This document shows positions 33,581 to 42,121 of a stretch of DNA of 64,000 bases, piece after piece (the first letter of the stretch is position 1; each line of letters opens with the position of its first letter). Source of the stretch: Prevotella melaninogenica. Its GTDB lineage: Bacteria > Bacteroidota > Bacteroidia > Bacteroidales > Bacteroidaceae. Below the pieces are notes generated by a model. It saw only the letters and a list, made by a program, of their open reading frames with translations. It did not search any database and was not told where the DNA came from. Location of the stretch: positions 868,001 to 932,000 of the forward strand of contig NZ_AP018050.1 of NCBI RefSeq assembly GCF_003609775.1, given 5' to 3'. A program made the position numbers and the translations under genes.

Positions 33581-35728
33581 TTACATTCCCCTTGCCTTCA
33601 GCAATCCCTTTGTATCAGGTGCTTTGAGGCCAGTGAAGTCAGAGAAGATCTGCATAAGGTCGCGAGTATTTCCACGTGAGAGAATCTTCTGGCGGAAGTC
33701 ATCACCCACCTTGCGAGTCAGTGCACCATGAGCCTCGAAGTAATCAGCAATGTTTGCGGCTAATACCTCACTCCACAAATAGCTGTAATAACCAGCTGCA
33801 TATCCTCCACCCCAAATGTGGTTGAAGTAAGAAGTAGAGTAACGTGGAGGAATCTGATTGTTCAACAGACCCATATCCGCCAATACCTTCTTCTCGAAGG
33901 CTGGTGCCTCTTGAGCTGTTGGAACCTCGGATGGTGAGAGGCAATGCCAAGCCAAGTCTACGCTTGTAGCTGAAAGGTTCTCGCCCAATGAATAAGCTGA
34001 AAGGAAGTTGAGTGAACCCAACATCTTCTCACGCAAGGCATCTGGCATAGGCTCATTGGTCTTGTAATGACGTGCATAGTTATTGAACACCTCTGGAATA
34101 CTTGCGAACGACTCATTAAACTGTGAAGGCATCTCCACAAAGTCACGTGATACGGCAGTACCGCTCAACGTGTTATACTTACAATTAGAAAGCATACCAT
34201 GCAGGGCGTGACCGAACTCGTGGAACATCGTCTGAGTCTCATCCCAAGTAAGGAGCGTTGGTTGACCCTCTGGGGCCTTAGCATAGTTACAAACGTTGAA
34301 AATCAGAGGTTTCTGCTGACGGTCACCACTCTGTTTGAGGAAGGCACTCATCCACGCACCACCACGCTTTGTTGGACGACGGAAGTAATCGCAATAGAAG
34401 AGAGCCAATTGCTTGCCGTCAGCATCTATCACGTCAAACACCTTCATATCCTTGTGGTAAGTAGGAATATCCTTACGCTCACGGAAGCTGAGTCCATAGA
34501 CACGATGAGCCGCATAGAAGATACCATTTACGAGTACCGAGTCAAGATTGAAATAAGGCTTCACATCATCGTCAGAGAAACTATACTGGTCCTTCTTCAT
34601 CTTTGCCGAATAATAGAAGCGATCGTAAGGCTGGAGACGGAAGTCTGCGCCCTCTGTCTTCTGAGCATACTCCTCAATCGCCTTTGTCTGAGCTTCCGAC
34701 TTAGGTTTATAAGCCTCAATCATCTGATGCAAGAAAGCATAAACATTATTCGTATTCTTTGCCATTGTCTTTGATAGCGAGTAAGAAGCATAGTTCTTAT
34801 AACCCATCAGCTGAGCCTTCTCCGCACGCAAGCGAGCTATCTTCACGATGACAGGGAAGGTGTTATAAGCACCCGTGCCATCCGTACGATGAATAGAAGC
34901 GTTGAAGACCTTCTCACGCAGTGCACGATTCTCAAGACTTGCGAGGATAGGTTGTTGAGTAGTATTTGTAATTACGATACAGTAAGGTGCCTTACCACCA
35001 CGACTCTCAGCATCCTTCTTGCACTGAGCGATATCCGTCTCGCTAAGACCCGCCAATTCCTTTACATCATTGACCCATACTGTTGCCTCGTTAGCGGCTT
35101 TTGGAAGCATATTGCCAAAGTCCTGCTGAAGCTTTGCCAATTCCTTGTTAATCTCCTGCATACGAGCCATCTTCTCCTTTGGAAGGAGAGCGCCAGCGTG
35201 TGTAAAGTCCTTGTAGACAACCTCTAATAACTTCTTATCCTCCCCCTTGAGCGTCTTATATTCGTGGTCGTAGACATACTTGATGCGCTGGAAGAACTTC
35301 TGATTAAACTTAACCTCATTCTCAAATTCCGTCATCAGCGGAACGATGCTTCCCTGCGCCTTCTCAATCTCAGGAGTTTTATCAGCTGAGGCGAGCGCAT
35401 AGAAGATATTTGAGATACGTTCCAAGTTCTTTCCACTACGCTCGTAAGCCAAGATAGTATTTACGAAGGTAGGCTTCTGCTTGTTATCGGTAATCTTCTT
35501 TATCTCCGCCCTCTGCTGAGCGATAGCCTGTTTGATAGCAGGCAGATAGTCCTCACTCTTGATACGACTGAAGTCAGGAGCATTAAAAGGTAATGTACTC
35601 TGTTTCATAAGCGAATTTGTGACCGTCTGTGTGGTCTTAGGTCTTACACTCTGTGCCTGACCTGTAAGTGCTGTGCAGGCAAGTCCTGCGGCAAGCACAA
35701 CATGTTTTAGGTTCTGTTTCATGTTCAT
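33581..35728 (-). CDS. dcp: M3 family peptidyl-dipeptidase
   Basis: 715 residues from ATG at 35728 (MNMKQNLKHVVLAAGLAC, then ALTGQAQ signal). The catalytic zinc motif is HEFGH (about residue 501), preceded by LTWDETQTMF and followed by ALHGMLSN, with downstream FNESFASIPE-type residues. The family removes C-terminal dipeptides from peptides and short proteins; with a signal peptide it would be periplasmic or secreted. The leader contains three heptamers (GTTGGGT type) within 33 nt of the ATG, so copy-number change could alter initiation. An in-frame upstream extension is therefore repeat-coded and probably not translated. Confidence 0.93.
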   Translation of the reverse strand: MNMKQNLKHVVLAAGLACTALTGQAQSVRPKTTQTVTNSLMKQSTLPFNAPDFSRIKSEDYLPAIKQAIAQQRAEIKKITDNKQKPTFVNTILAYERSGKNLERISNIFYALASADKTPEIEKAQGSIVPLMTEFENEVKFNQKFFQRIKYVYDHEYKTLKGEDKKLLEVVYKDFTHAGALLPKEKMARMQEINKELAKLQQDFGNMLPKAANEATVWVNDVKELAGLSETDIAQCKKDAESRGGKAPYCIVITNTTQQPILASLENRALREKVFNASIHRTDGTGAYNTFPVIVKIARLRAEKAQLMGYKNYASYSLSKTMAKNTNNVYAFLHQMIEAYKPKSEAQTKAIEEYAQKTEGADFRLQPYDRFYYSAKMKKDQYSFSDDDVKPYFNLDSVLVNGIFYAAHRVYGLSFRERKDIPTYHKDMKVFDVIDADGKQLALFYCDYFRRPTKRGGAWMSAFLKQSGDRQQKPLIFNVCNYAKAPEGQPTLLTWDETQTMFHEFGHALHGMLSNCKYNTLSGTAVSRDFVEMPSQFNESFASIPEVFNNYARHYKTNEPMPDALREKMLGSLNFLSAYSLGENLSATSVDLAWHCLSPSEVPTAQEAPAFEKKVLADMGLLNNQIPPRYSTSYFNHIWGGGYAAGYYSYLWSEVLAANIADYFEAHGALTRKVGDDFRQKILSRGNTRDLMQIFSDFTGLKAPDTKGLLKARGM

Positions 35729-35765
35729 AATATTGTTGGGTGTTGGGTGTTGGGTGTTGATGGTG
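35729..35765 (+). repeat. GTTGGGT heptamers in the dcp leader
   Basis: About three GTTGGGT units lie next to the dcp start (minus-strand leader), and related runs occur at 35873-36045. A 7-bp unit changes frame when copies are gained or lost, but here it lies outside the coding sequence. Confidence 0.75.
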
Positions 35766-36084
35766 TGTAGATTATAGTAATCATCAACACCTACCACCTA
35801 CCACCCAACACCTATTTTACCGCAAACTTACATAAAAAAACTGAGATTATGAAATTAATGGGTGATTATTGTTGGGTGTTGGGTGTTGAATGTTGGTTGT
35901 TGATGGTATGTAGATTATAGCAATCATTAACTTAGCATACAGCAGTTCCTTCTCTTGCTTCGGTGTTGATGGTATGTAGATTATAGTAATCATTAACACC
36001 CATCACCTAACACCCATCACCTAATTAATTGTTGGGTGTTGAGCGATGTTTGTAAATTATTTTTAATCTATTCAAAGTCAACAC

Positions 36085-36185
36085 ATACTCTTTTGGCTTT
36101 AAAAATACGCCTACTTGACTTTGAAAAGATGCTCTTTTGAGGTCTAACTAACGCCCTTTTGAAGTCCAATTAAGCACCTTTTCTT
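36085..36185 (-). repeat. Intergenic CAAAAGGGC element, copy 3 (inverted)
   Basis: On the minus strand it reads AAGGTGCTTAATTGG, then CAAAAGGGCGTTA and CAAAAGAGCATC. It sits between dcp and the ABC-F gene in a gap of ~860 bp (35729-36591) that otherwise holds heptamers and promoter sequences. Confidence 0.8.
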
Positions 36186-36415
36186 GTATGACTTTATAAC
36201 AGGTTGATTTACTGTTGGTTGCAAACTTACTTTTCACACATATTTTTGTCTTTATTTGTAGATGTTTTATTCGAAATTATGTTGTGATTTTTCAAAACCT
36301 TGTCTGCACATTTTTAAAGTGTTAATATGAAAATATTTTTGTGATGATGGTTTCTTTGAAAAATAATATTGCTGATAAATTCTCTACATCAATTGCTTCT
36401 TTGGCTTATTTTTAC

Positions 36416-36562
36416 TAACTTTGTACATCACATATAATGTAAAGAAAGTTTAGCTTTAAATAAGCCAACGATAGTCTTTGTGGGAAGTTTTTAATAGTTC
36501 TTGATTCTTTGATATAAGGCTGTTTAGGAACTTTCTTATTCAAAATAAAAATATTATCTTTG
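36416..36562 (+). promoter_or_regulatory. Two candidate -7 boxes upstream of the ABC-F gene
   Basis: TAACTTTG at 36416-36423 and TATCTTTG at 36555-36562 both fit TANNTTTG. The second is only 29 nt before the ATG at 36592 and is the more likely. The -33 matches are weak. Confidence 0.5.
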
Positions 36563-36591
36563 CAAAGAACATTTAGGAAAAGAAAAATATA

Positions 36592-38580
36592 ATGATATCA
36601 ATAGACGGACTGACGGTGGAATTTGGCGTGAAGCCATTGTTTAAGGATGTGTCATTTGTCATTAATGAGCGAGATAGGATTGCCTTAGTGGGTAAGAACG
36701 GAGCGGGAAAGTCAACAATGTTGAAGATTCTTTGTGGACTGCAAAAGCCTACGGGTGGCGTTGTTTCTATACCGAACGATACGACTGTGGGCTATCTTCC
36801 TCAGGTGATGAAACTTTCTGACGATACGACCGTGAAGGAGGAGACGCGCAAGGCTTTCGCTGACAAGACGAAGATGGAGGCGAAGCTCAAGAAGATGGAG
36901 CAGGAAATGGCTGAGCGTACCGACTATGAGAGTGACGGATATGCAGAGTTAGTAGAACGCTTCACGACTGAGCACGAACGCTATATGATGATGGGAGGTG
37001 AGAATTATGAGGCTGAGATTGAGCGTACGCTGACAGGTCTTGGTTTTACACGTGAGGATTTTGATCGCCCTACACGTGAGTTCTCTGGTGGATGGCGTAT
37101 GCGTATTGAGTTGGCGAAGATTCTTCTCCGTCGTCCTGATGTCCTCCTACTTGATGAGCCGACGAACCATCTTGACATTGAGTCTATTCAATGGCTTGAG
37201 CAATTCCTCTCTCAAAGTGCTAAGGCCGTCGTGCTTGTGAGTCACGACCGTGCGTTTGTCAACAATGTAACGAACCGTACGCTGGAGATTACCTGCGGAC
37301 ACGTGGAAGATTATCGTGTGAAGTATGACGAGTATCTCGTCCTCAGAAAAGAGCGTCGTGAACAGCAGCTTCGTGCGTATGAGAACCAGCAGAAGGAGAT
37401 TGCAGAAACAAGGGCGTTCATTGAGCGTTTCCGTTATCAAGCCACAAAGGCCGTACAGGTACAACAACGCATTCGCCAGTTAGAGAAGATTGTGCCAATC
37501 GAGGTGGATGAGGTTGACAATTCGGCTATGCGTTTGAAGTTCCCTCCATGTTTGCGAAGTGGGGATTATCCTGTCATTGCAGAGGGATTGGGGAAGACTT
37601 ATCCAAGCAGATTGCATAGTGACGGACCGGGGCAGACGGTGTTTGAGGGTGTCGACCTTATTATTAAGCGAGGTGAGAAAGTGGCTTTTGTCGGTAAGAA
37701 TGGTGAGGGAAAGTCTACCTTCGTGAAGTGTATTATGGGTGAGATACCTTTTGATGGTACGCTGAAGATAGGTCATAACGTACAGATAGGTTATTTCGCA
37801 CAGAATCAGGCACAGTTGTTAGATGAGAACCTCACGATATATGAAACCATTGATAGAGTTGCCACAGGTGATATGCGTTTGAGGATAAACGACCTGCTCG
37901 GTGCCTTTATGTTCGGTGGTGAGACGTCGGAGAAGTATGTTAAGGTACTTTCGGGTGGTGAGCGTTCGCGTTTAGCAATGATAAAACTCCTACTCGAACC
38001 AGTGAATCTTCTTATCCTCGATGAGCCTACCAACCACCTCGACATCGCTTCAAAAGAAGTGTTGAAGGAGGCTATCAAGTCTTTTGATGGTACGGCAATC
38101 ATCGTGAGTCATGACCGTGAGTTCCTCGATGGATTGGTGAGCAAGGTGTATGAGTTTGGTGGTGGTAAGGTTAGAGAGCATTTAGGTGGTATTTATGACT
38201 GGTTGAGAAGCCCCCTCCAACTCCCCCGAAAGGGGGAGAGTGCAGAGAACCTCTCGCCGGCATCATCAAAACCTAATGATAGTAGAAATGCTTCTCCCCT
38301 CCCTTCGGGGGAGTCGGGGGAGGCTTTATCTTACGCTGAACGCAAAGAACAACAGAAGAAGATTCGTAAGGCACAACGTGCTGTGGAAGAGTCGGAGGCT
38401 AAGATAGCGAAACTCGAAGCACGTAAGAGCGAACTCGATGAACTCCTGATGGCCCCTGAGAATGCCTCGAATATGGAACTCGTAACGGAATATACCAACC
38501 TCCAACGTGAACTCGATGAGGAAAACGATAGATGGCTCATACTGTCGGAAGAGTTGGAGACTTTGAACTTTGAACTTTGA
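36592..38580 (+). CDS. ABC-F family ATPase with a palindrome insertion
   Basis: 662 residues, two ABC domains and no membrane part. Walker A at GKNGAGKS and GKNGEGKS, signature FSGGWRMR and LSGGERSR, Walker B LLDEPTNHLD twice. The family acts on the ribosome (rescue, translation or antibiotic protection, Uup-like). Residues ~539-580 (RSPLQLPRKGE, then LPSGESGEA) are an in-frame GC-palindrome insert between the second domain and the C-terminal coiled coil (ERKEQQKKIRKAQRAVEESE). The stop lies inside a GAACTTT heptamer tract, so the last residues (TLNFEL) are repeat-coded. Exact subfamily is uncertain. Confidence 0.93.
   Translation: MISIDGLTVEFGVKPLFKDVSFVINERDRIALVGKNGAGKSTMLKILCGLQKPTGGVVSIPNDTTVGYLPQVMKLSDDTTVKEETRKAFADKTKMEAKLKKMEQEMAERTDYESDGYAELVERFTTEHERYMMMGGENYEAEIERTLTGLGFTREDFDRPTREFSGGWRMRIELAKILLRRPDVLLLDEPTNHLDIESIQWLEQFLSQSAKAVVLVSHDRAFVNNVTNRTLEITCGHVEDYRVKYDEYLVLRKERREQQLRAYENQQKEIAETRAFIERFRYQATKAVQVQQRIRQLEKIVPIEVDEVDNSAMRLKFPPCLRSGDYPVIAEGLGKTYPSRLHSDGPGQTVFEGVDLIIKRGEKVAFVGKNGEGKSTFVKCIMGEIPFDGTLKIGHNVQIGYFAQNQAQLLDENLTIYETIDRVATGDMRLRINDLLGAFMFGGETSEKYVKVLSGGERSRLAMIKLLLEPVNLLILDEPTNHLDIASKEVLKEAIKSFDGTAIIVSHDREFLDGLVSKVYEFGGGKVREHLGGIYDWLRSPLQLPRKGESAENLSPASSKPNDSRNASPLPSGESGEALSYAERKEQQKKIRKAQRAVEESEAKIAKLEARKSELDELLMAPENASNMELVTEYTNLQRELDEENDRWLILSEELETLNFEL
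38207..38327 (+). repeat. GC-rich palindromes inside the ABC-F gene
   Basis: AAGCCCCCTCC...CCCCCGAAAGGGGGAG, 45 bp of spacer, then CTCCCCTCCC-TTCGGGGGAGTC, all in frame. It has the same architecture as the tex insertions. Confidence 0.87.
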
Positions 38581-38715
38581 ACTTTGAACATTGAGCTTTG
38601 AACTTTGAGCTTTGAACTTTGAACATTGAACTTTGAGCTTTGAATATCTCCTACATCGGTAATCATAATTATGAATTCTGAATTCTGAATTTTGAATTCT
38701 AATTGGATTCTGAAT
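38566..38715 (+). repeat. GAACTTT and AATTCTG heptamer tracts between ABC-F and pepO
   Basis: About ten degenerate GAACTTT units (38566-38645) are followed by AATTCTG/AATTTTG units (38668-38715) immediately before the pepO leader. The first tract contains the ABC-F stop. Confidence 0.8.
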
Positions 38716-38736
38716 TAAAACCAAATATTTTTTACT

Positions 38737-40770
38737 ATGCGTATCAAAAAACTATTACCAATGATGCTCCTTGCATCAGCCCCTTTTACCGTTATGGCAC
38801 AAGGACAGGCAGGAATCAAGGCTGAGAATCTCGACAAGTCGGTACGTCCAGCTGACGACTTCTTTACGTTTGCTACAGGTGGATGGCAGAAACTTAATCC
38901 ACTTCCTGGAGCCTTCTCACGCTTTGGTTCGTTCGACCAATTACAAGAGAATAATAACAAGCGAATCAACACTATTCTGACAGATTTGCTCAAGAATCAG
39001 GGTAAACAGAGTGCCACAGAGAAGAAGTTAGGTGACTTCTATAAGCTTGCTATGGACTCAGTGCGCCGTAACAAGGAGGGTGTGAGCCCTGTTAAGCCTC
39101 TGCTCAATGAGATGGAGAACGCAAAGACACTTTCTGACCTTCGTGCTCTTCAATTGAAGTATGCAAGCTTTGGTTATGGTGTGCCAATGGGCTATTCCTT
39201 TGAGGCCGACGAGAAGAATGCGAAGATGAATATCCTTCTTATCTATCAGGACGGACTGAGCCTTGGACAGAAGGAGTATTATCTTGATAATGATAAGGCC
39301 ACGACTGACATCCGTAACGCCTTCCGTCAGTTTATTGCTAATATGTTCCGTCTCTATGGATTCTCTGATGCACAGGCTGAAGCTAAGCGTGATGCCGTAA
39401 TGCGTTATGAAACGATGTTAGCTATGATTTCAAAGAGTCGTACAGAATTGCGTGACGTGGAGGCTAATTATAACAAGATGACGCTCAGTGAGTTCAAGGA
39501 GAAATATCCTAATATTCCGCTTGAACAGATGGCAAATGCTGAGGGTATTAAGAGTGAGTATATTCAGACGATGGTCGTATGTCAGCCTGCCTTCCTTGCG
39601 GGTGTTGACAAGCTGACATCTACTGAGACTTCTGACGAACTTCGTGCGCGTATGGAGTGGAGTGCTATCCTTGCTTCGGCTAACTACCTGAGCGATGATG
39701 TGCGTGCTGAATACTTCAACTTCTTTAGTAAGACGATGCGTGGTACAAAGGAGGATTACCCTCGTTGGAAGCGTGCCACTCAGCAGGTGGAGAAGCAGAT
39801 GGGTGAGGCGCTTGGCCGTATCTATTGTGAACGTTACTTCCCAGCTACAAGTAAGAAGCGTATGGAAGACCTCATCAAGAACCTTGAGGTGAGTCTTGCT
39901 GAGCGTATCAAGGCACAGGACTGGATGAGTGAGGCCACAAAGAAAGCTGCACTTGAGAAACTTTCATCGTTCTATGTGAAGGTGGGCTATCCTAACAAGT
40001 GGAAGGATTTGAGCCAGCTTACGGTTGATCCATCGAAATCATATTATGAGAACGTGCTGACCTGTCAGAAGTTCTGGGCGAAGGATGCTATCGAGGAGAA
40101 GGCTGGTAAGCCAGTTGACAAGGACAAGTGGTTGATGACCCCTCAGACCGTGAATGCTTACTATAACCCTACGACGAATGAAATCTGCTTCCCAGCAGGT
40201 ATTCTTCAATATCCATTCTTCGACCCAAAGGCTGATGATGCCTTTAACTATGGTGCTATTGGTGTGGTTATCGGTCACGAGATGACACACGGATTCGATG
40301 ATCAGGGACGTCATTATGATAAGGATGGTAATATGACTGACTGGTGGACAGAGGAGGATGCTAAGAACTTCGAGGCACGCACAAGTAAGTATGCTGACTT
40401 CTTCAGTGCTATTAAGGTATTGCCTGATCTCTACGCAAATGGTAAGCTCACATTAGGTGAGAACCTTGCTGACCACGGTGGACTTGAGGTGGCTTTCAAT
40501 GCTTTCGAGAAGACGCCAGAGGCTAAGAAGGGTAAGGTTATTATGGGCTTTACACCAGAACAACGTTTCTTTATCGCTTATGCTGGTGTATGGGCAAACA
40601 ATATTACAGAGGCTGAGATTCGTAGTCGTGTGAAGAGTGACCCTCACTCTCTTGGTGAGTGGCGTGTGAATGGTGCTTTGCCACATATCAACGCATGGTA
40701 TAAGGCGTTTGGTGTGAAGGAGGGTGATAAACTATTCCTCCCTGAGGCTGAGCGTCTGAAGCTTTGGTAA
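38737..40770 (+). CDS. pepO: M13 family endopeptidase
   Basis: 677 residues with a signal peptide (MRIKKLLPMMLLASAPFTVM, then AQG). Neprilysin/PepO family: zinc motif HEMTH (about residue 512) within VIGHEMTHGFDD, with GENLADHGG downstream (third ligand) and the conserved NAYYNPTTNEICFPAGIL. It cleaves oligopeptides at the periplasmic or outer-membrane face. It is a complete gene of the usual length. The start follows heptamer tracts by ~20 bp. With dcp it makes two peptidases in the region. Confidence 0.94.
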   Translation: MRIKKLLPMMLLASAPFTVMAQGQAGIKAENLDKSVRPADDFFTFATGGWQKLNPLPGAFSRFGSFDQLQENNNKRINTILTDLLKNQGKQSATEKKLGDFYKLAMDSVRRNKEGVSPVKPLLNEMENAKTLSDLRALQLKYASFGYGVPMGYSFEADEKNAKMNILLIYQDGLSLGQKEYYLDNDKATTDIRNAFRQFIANMFRLYGFSDAQAEAKRDAVMRYETMLAMISKSRTELRDVEANYNKMTLSEFKEKYPNIPLEQMANAEGIKSEYIQTMVVCQPAFLAGVDKLTSTETSDELRARMEWSAILASANYLSDDVRAEYFNFFSKTMRGTKEDYPRWKRATQQVEKQMGEALGRIYCERYFPATSKKRMEDLIKNLEVSLAERIKAQDWMSEATKKAALEKLSSFYVKVGYPNKWKDLSQLTVDPSKSYYENVLTCQKFWAKDAIEEKAGKPVDKDKWLMTPQTVNAYYNPTTNEICFPAGILQYPFFDPKADDAFNYGAIGVVIGHEMTHGFDDQGRHYDKDGNMTDWWTEEDAKNFEARTSKYADFFSAIKVLPDLYANGKLTLGENLADHGGLEVAFNAFEKTPEAKKGKVIMGFTPEQRFFIAYAGVWANNITEAEIRSRVKSDPHSLGEWRVNGALPHINAWYKAFGVKEGDKLFLPEAERLKLW

Positions 40771-40774
40771 GTGT

Positions 40775-40803
40775 TGGTGTTGGGTGATGGGTGTTGGGTG
40801 TTG
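40775..40803 (+). repeat. GTTGGGT heptamers after pepO
   Basis: GTGTTGGGTGATGGGTGTTG immediately after the pepO stop, a degenerate member of the heptamer family at 35729 and 41895-42121. Confidence 0.7.
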
Positions 40804-40913
40804 ATGATTGCATATTGTTTGAGTAATAGATGCTAAGCAGAATTACTATTCATTACCACCTACCACCTACCATCCATTATCCTATTTCTATTCATACTTT
40901 TATATAGGTAAGA

Positions 40914-40945
40914 CTTGTGGAATCTGTTATAAATTACTATCTTTG
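40914..40945 (+). promoter_or_regulatory. Promoter of metA
   Basis: CTTG at 40914-40917 and TATCTTTG at 40938-40945 with a 20-bp spacer. A leader of ~68 nt (40952-41019) follows. Confidence 0.65.
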
Positions 40946-41019
40946 TATCTTAGTTTTAAAGCAGAGAAAAGAAGGGTTGTATGCTTGTATGACCCTGTAA
41001 AAGATAAAGGAAACAGGAT

Positions 41020-41901
41020 ATGCCATTAAGATTGCCCGACGGGCTTCCCGCTATTGATATACTGAAGCGTGAGAATATCAACATCGAAGATATGCTTGCA
41101 AAGGAGGATAAGCGTCCACTTCGCATAGTCATACTCAATCTTATGCCGTTTAAGATTACGACTGAGACCGATTTCATACGTATTCTTTCTAATAGTCCGC
41201 TATTGTTGGATATCAGCTTTATGAAACTCAAAAGTCATACTTCTAAGCACACACCAGCGGAACACATGGACCGTTTCTATCACACGCTTGAGGAACTTAG
41301 CAAGGAGAAGATAGACGGAATGATAGTCACTGGTGCACCTGTTGAGGATATGCCCTTTGAGGAGGTGGACTATTGGACAGAACTGCAAGGAATATTCAAT
41401 TGGGCACGTGAGAATGTGCGTTCAACGCTTTACATCTGTTGGGCTGCACAAGCGGGACTCTATCATTTCTATAACATTCCGAAGTATCCTTTGCCAAAGA
41501 AGATGTTCGGTATCTTCCCAACGATTCCTCTAAAGCCCGAATTACCTCTGTTTCGTGTTTTTGACGATGTCTTCCGTATGCCTCAGAGTCGTCATACGGA
41601 GATTAGGCGTGAGGATATTGAACGGGTAACCGACCTTGAAATCATTGCTGAGTCAGAGGAGAGTGGCGTGTCTATTGTAAGGTCACGTAGTAGGCGTGAG
41701 TTCTTTATCACAGGCCATTTAGAGTATGCTCCCGACACACTCGACACAGAGTATCGTCGTGACCTTGGTAAGCGTGATGACGTAGAACTTCCGAAGTATT
41801 ATTATCGTGAAGACAAGCCAGAGAAAGGGCCACTGGTTACTTGGCGTTCACATGCTAATTTACTGTTTACAAATTGGTTGAGTTGGGTAGTCGTTGGGTG
41901 A
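41020..41901 (+). CDS. metA: Homoserine O-acyltransferase
   Basis: 293 residues. It activates homoserine in methionine synthesis with succinyl- or acetyl-CoA (from memory many MetA-type enzymes use acetyl-CoA; the acyl donor cannot be fixed here). The N-terminus MPLRLPDGLPAIDILKREN is typical. The catalytic Cys is in YICWAAQAGLYHF, and the His/Glu pair in QSRHTEIRRE-type context near residue 190, with a HANLLFTNWL C-terminus. A leader with possible SAM-responsive structure precedes it. Not in an operon with other met genes here. Confidence 0.93.
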   Translation: MPLRLPDGLPAIDILKRENINIEDMLAKEDKRPLRIVILNLMPFKITTETDFIRILSNSPLLLDISFMKLKSHTSKHTPAEHMDRFYHTLEELSKEKIDGMIVTGAPVEDMPFEEVDYWTELQGIFNWARENVRSTLYICWAAQAGLYHFYNIPKYPLPKKMFGIFPTIPLKPELPLFRVFDDVFRMPQSRHTEIRREDIERVTDLEIIAESEESGVSIVRSRSRREFFITGHLEYAPDTLDTEYRRDLGKRDDVELPKYYYREDKPEKGPLVTWRSHANLLFTNWLSWVVVG

Positions 41902-42121
41902 TAGGTGTTGAATGATGGGTATTAATGAATTGTTGCATTTGATTAGCATCATCTTCCATTATAAATAGTTGATCCCTATCGTTAGAATTCCTCATCACCC
42001 ATCAATATGTATTCATCAACACCCAACACTCAACACTCATCATCCTATAAACACTTCATCATCACCCAACACACAACAATATGCACTCATCAACACCCAT
42101 CACCCATCACCCATCACCCAT
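41895..42121 (+). repeat. Heptamer tracts ending in four CACCCAT copies in the U32 start region
   Basis: Degenerate units run from 41895 to 42080; then four perfect CACCCAT heptamers at 42094-42121 lie between ATG 42081 and the conserved U32 sequence. Because 7 is not a multiple of 3, losing or gaining one copy shifts the frame. Confidence 0.85.

Noticed and set aside
35765..36591. Missed gene in the dcp/ABC-F gap
   Set aside because: Only heptamers, one CAAAAGGGC element and promoter boxes are seen; no open frame of length with a start and domain was found.
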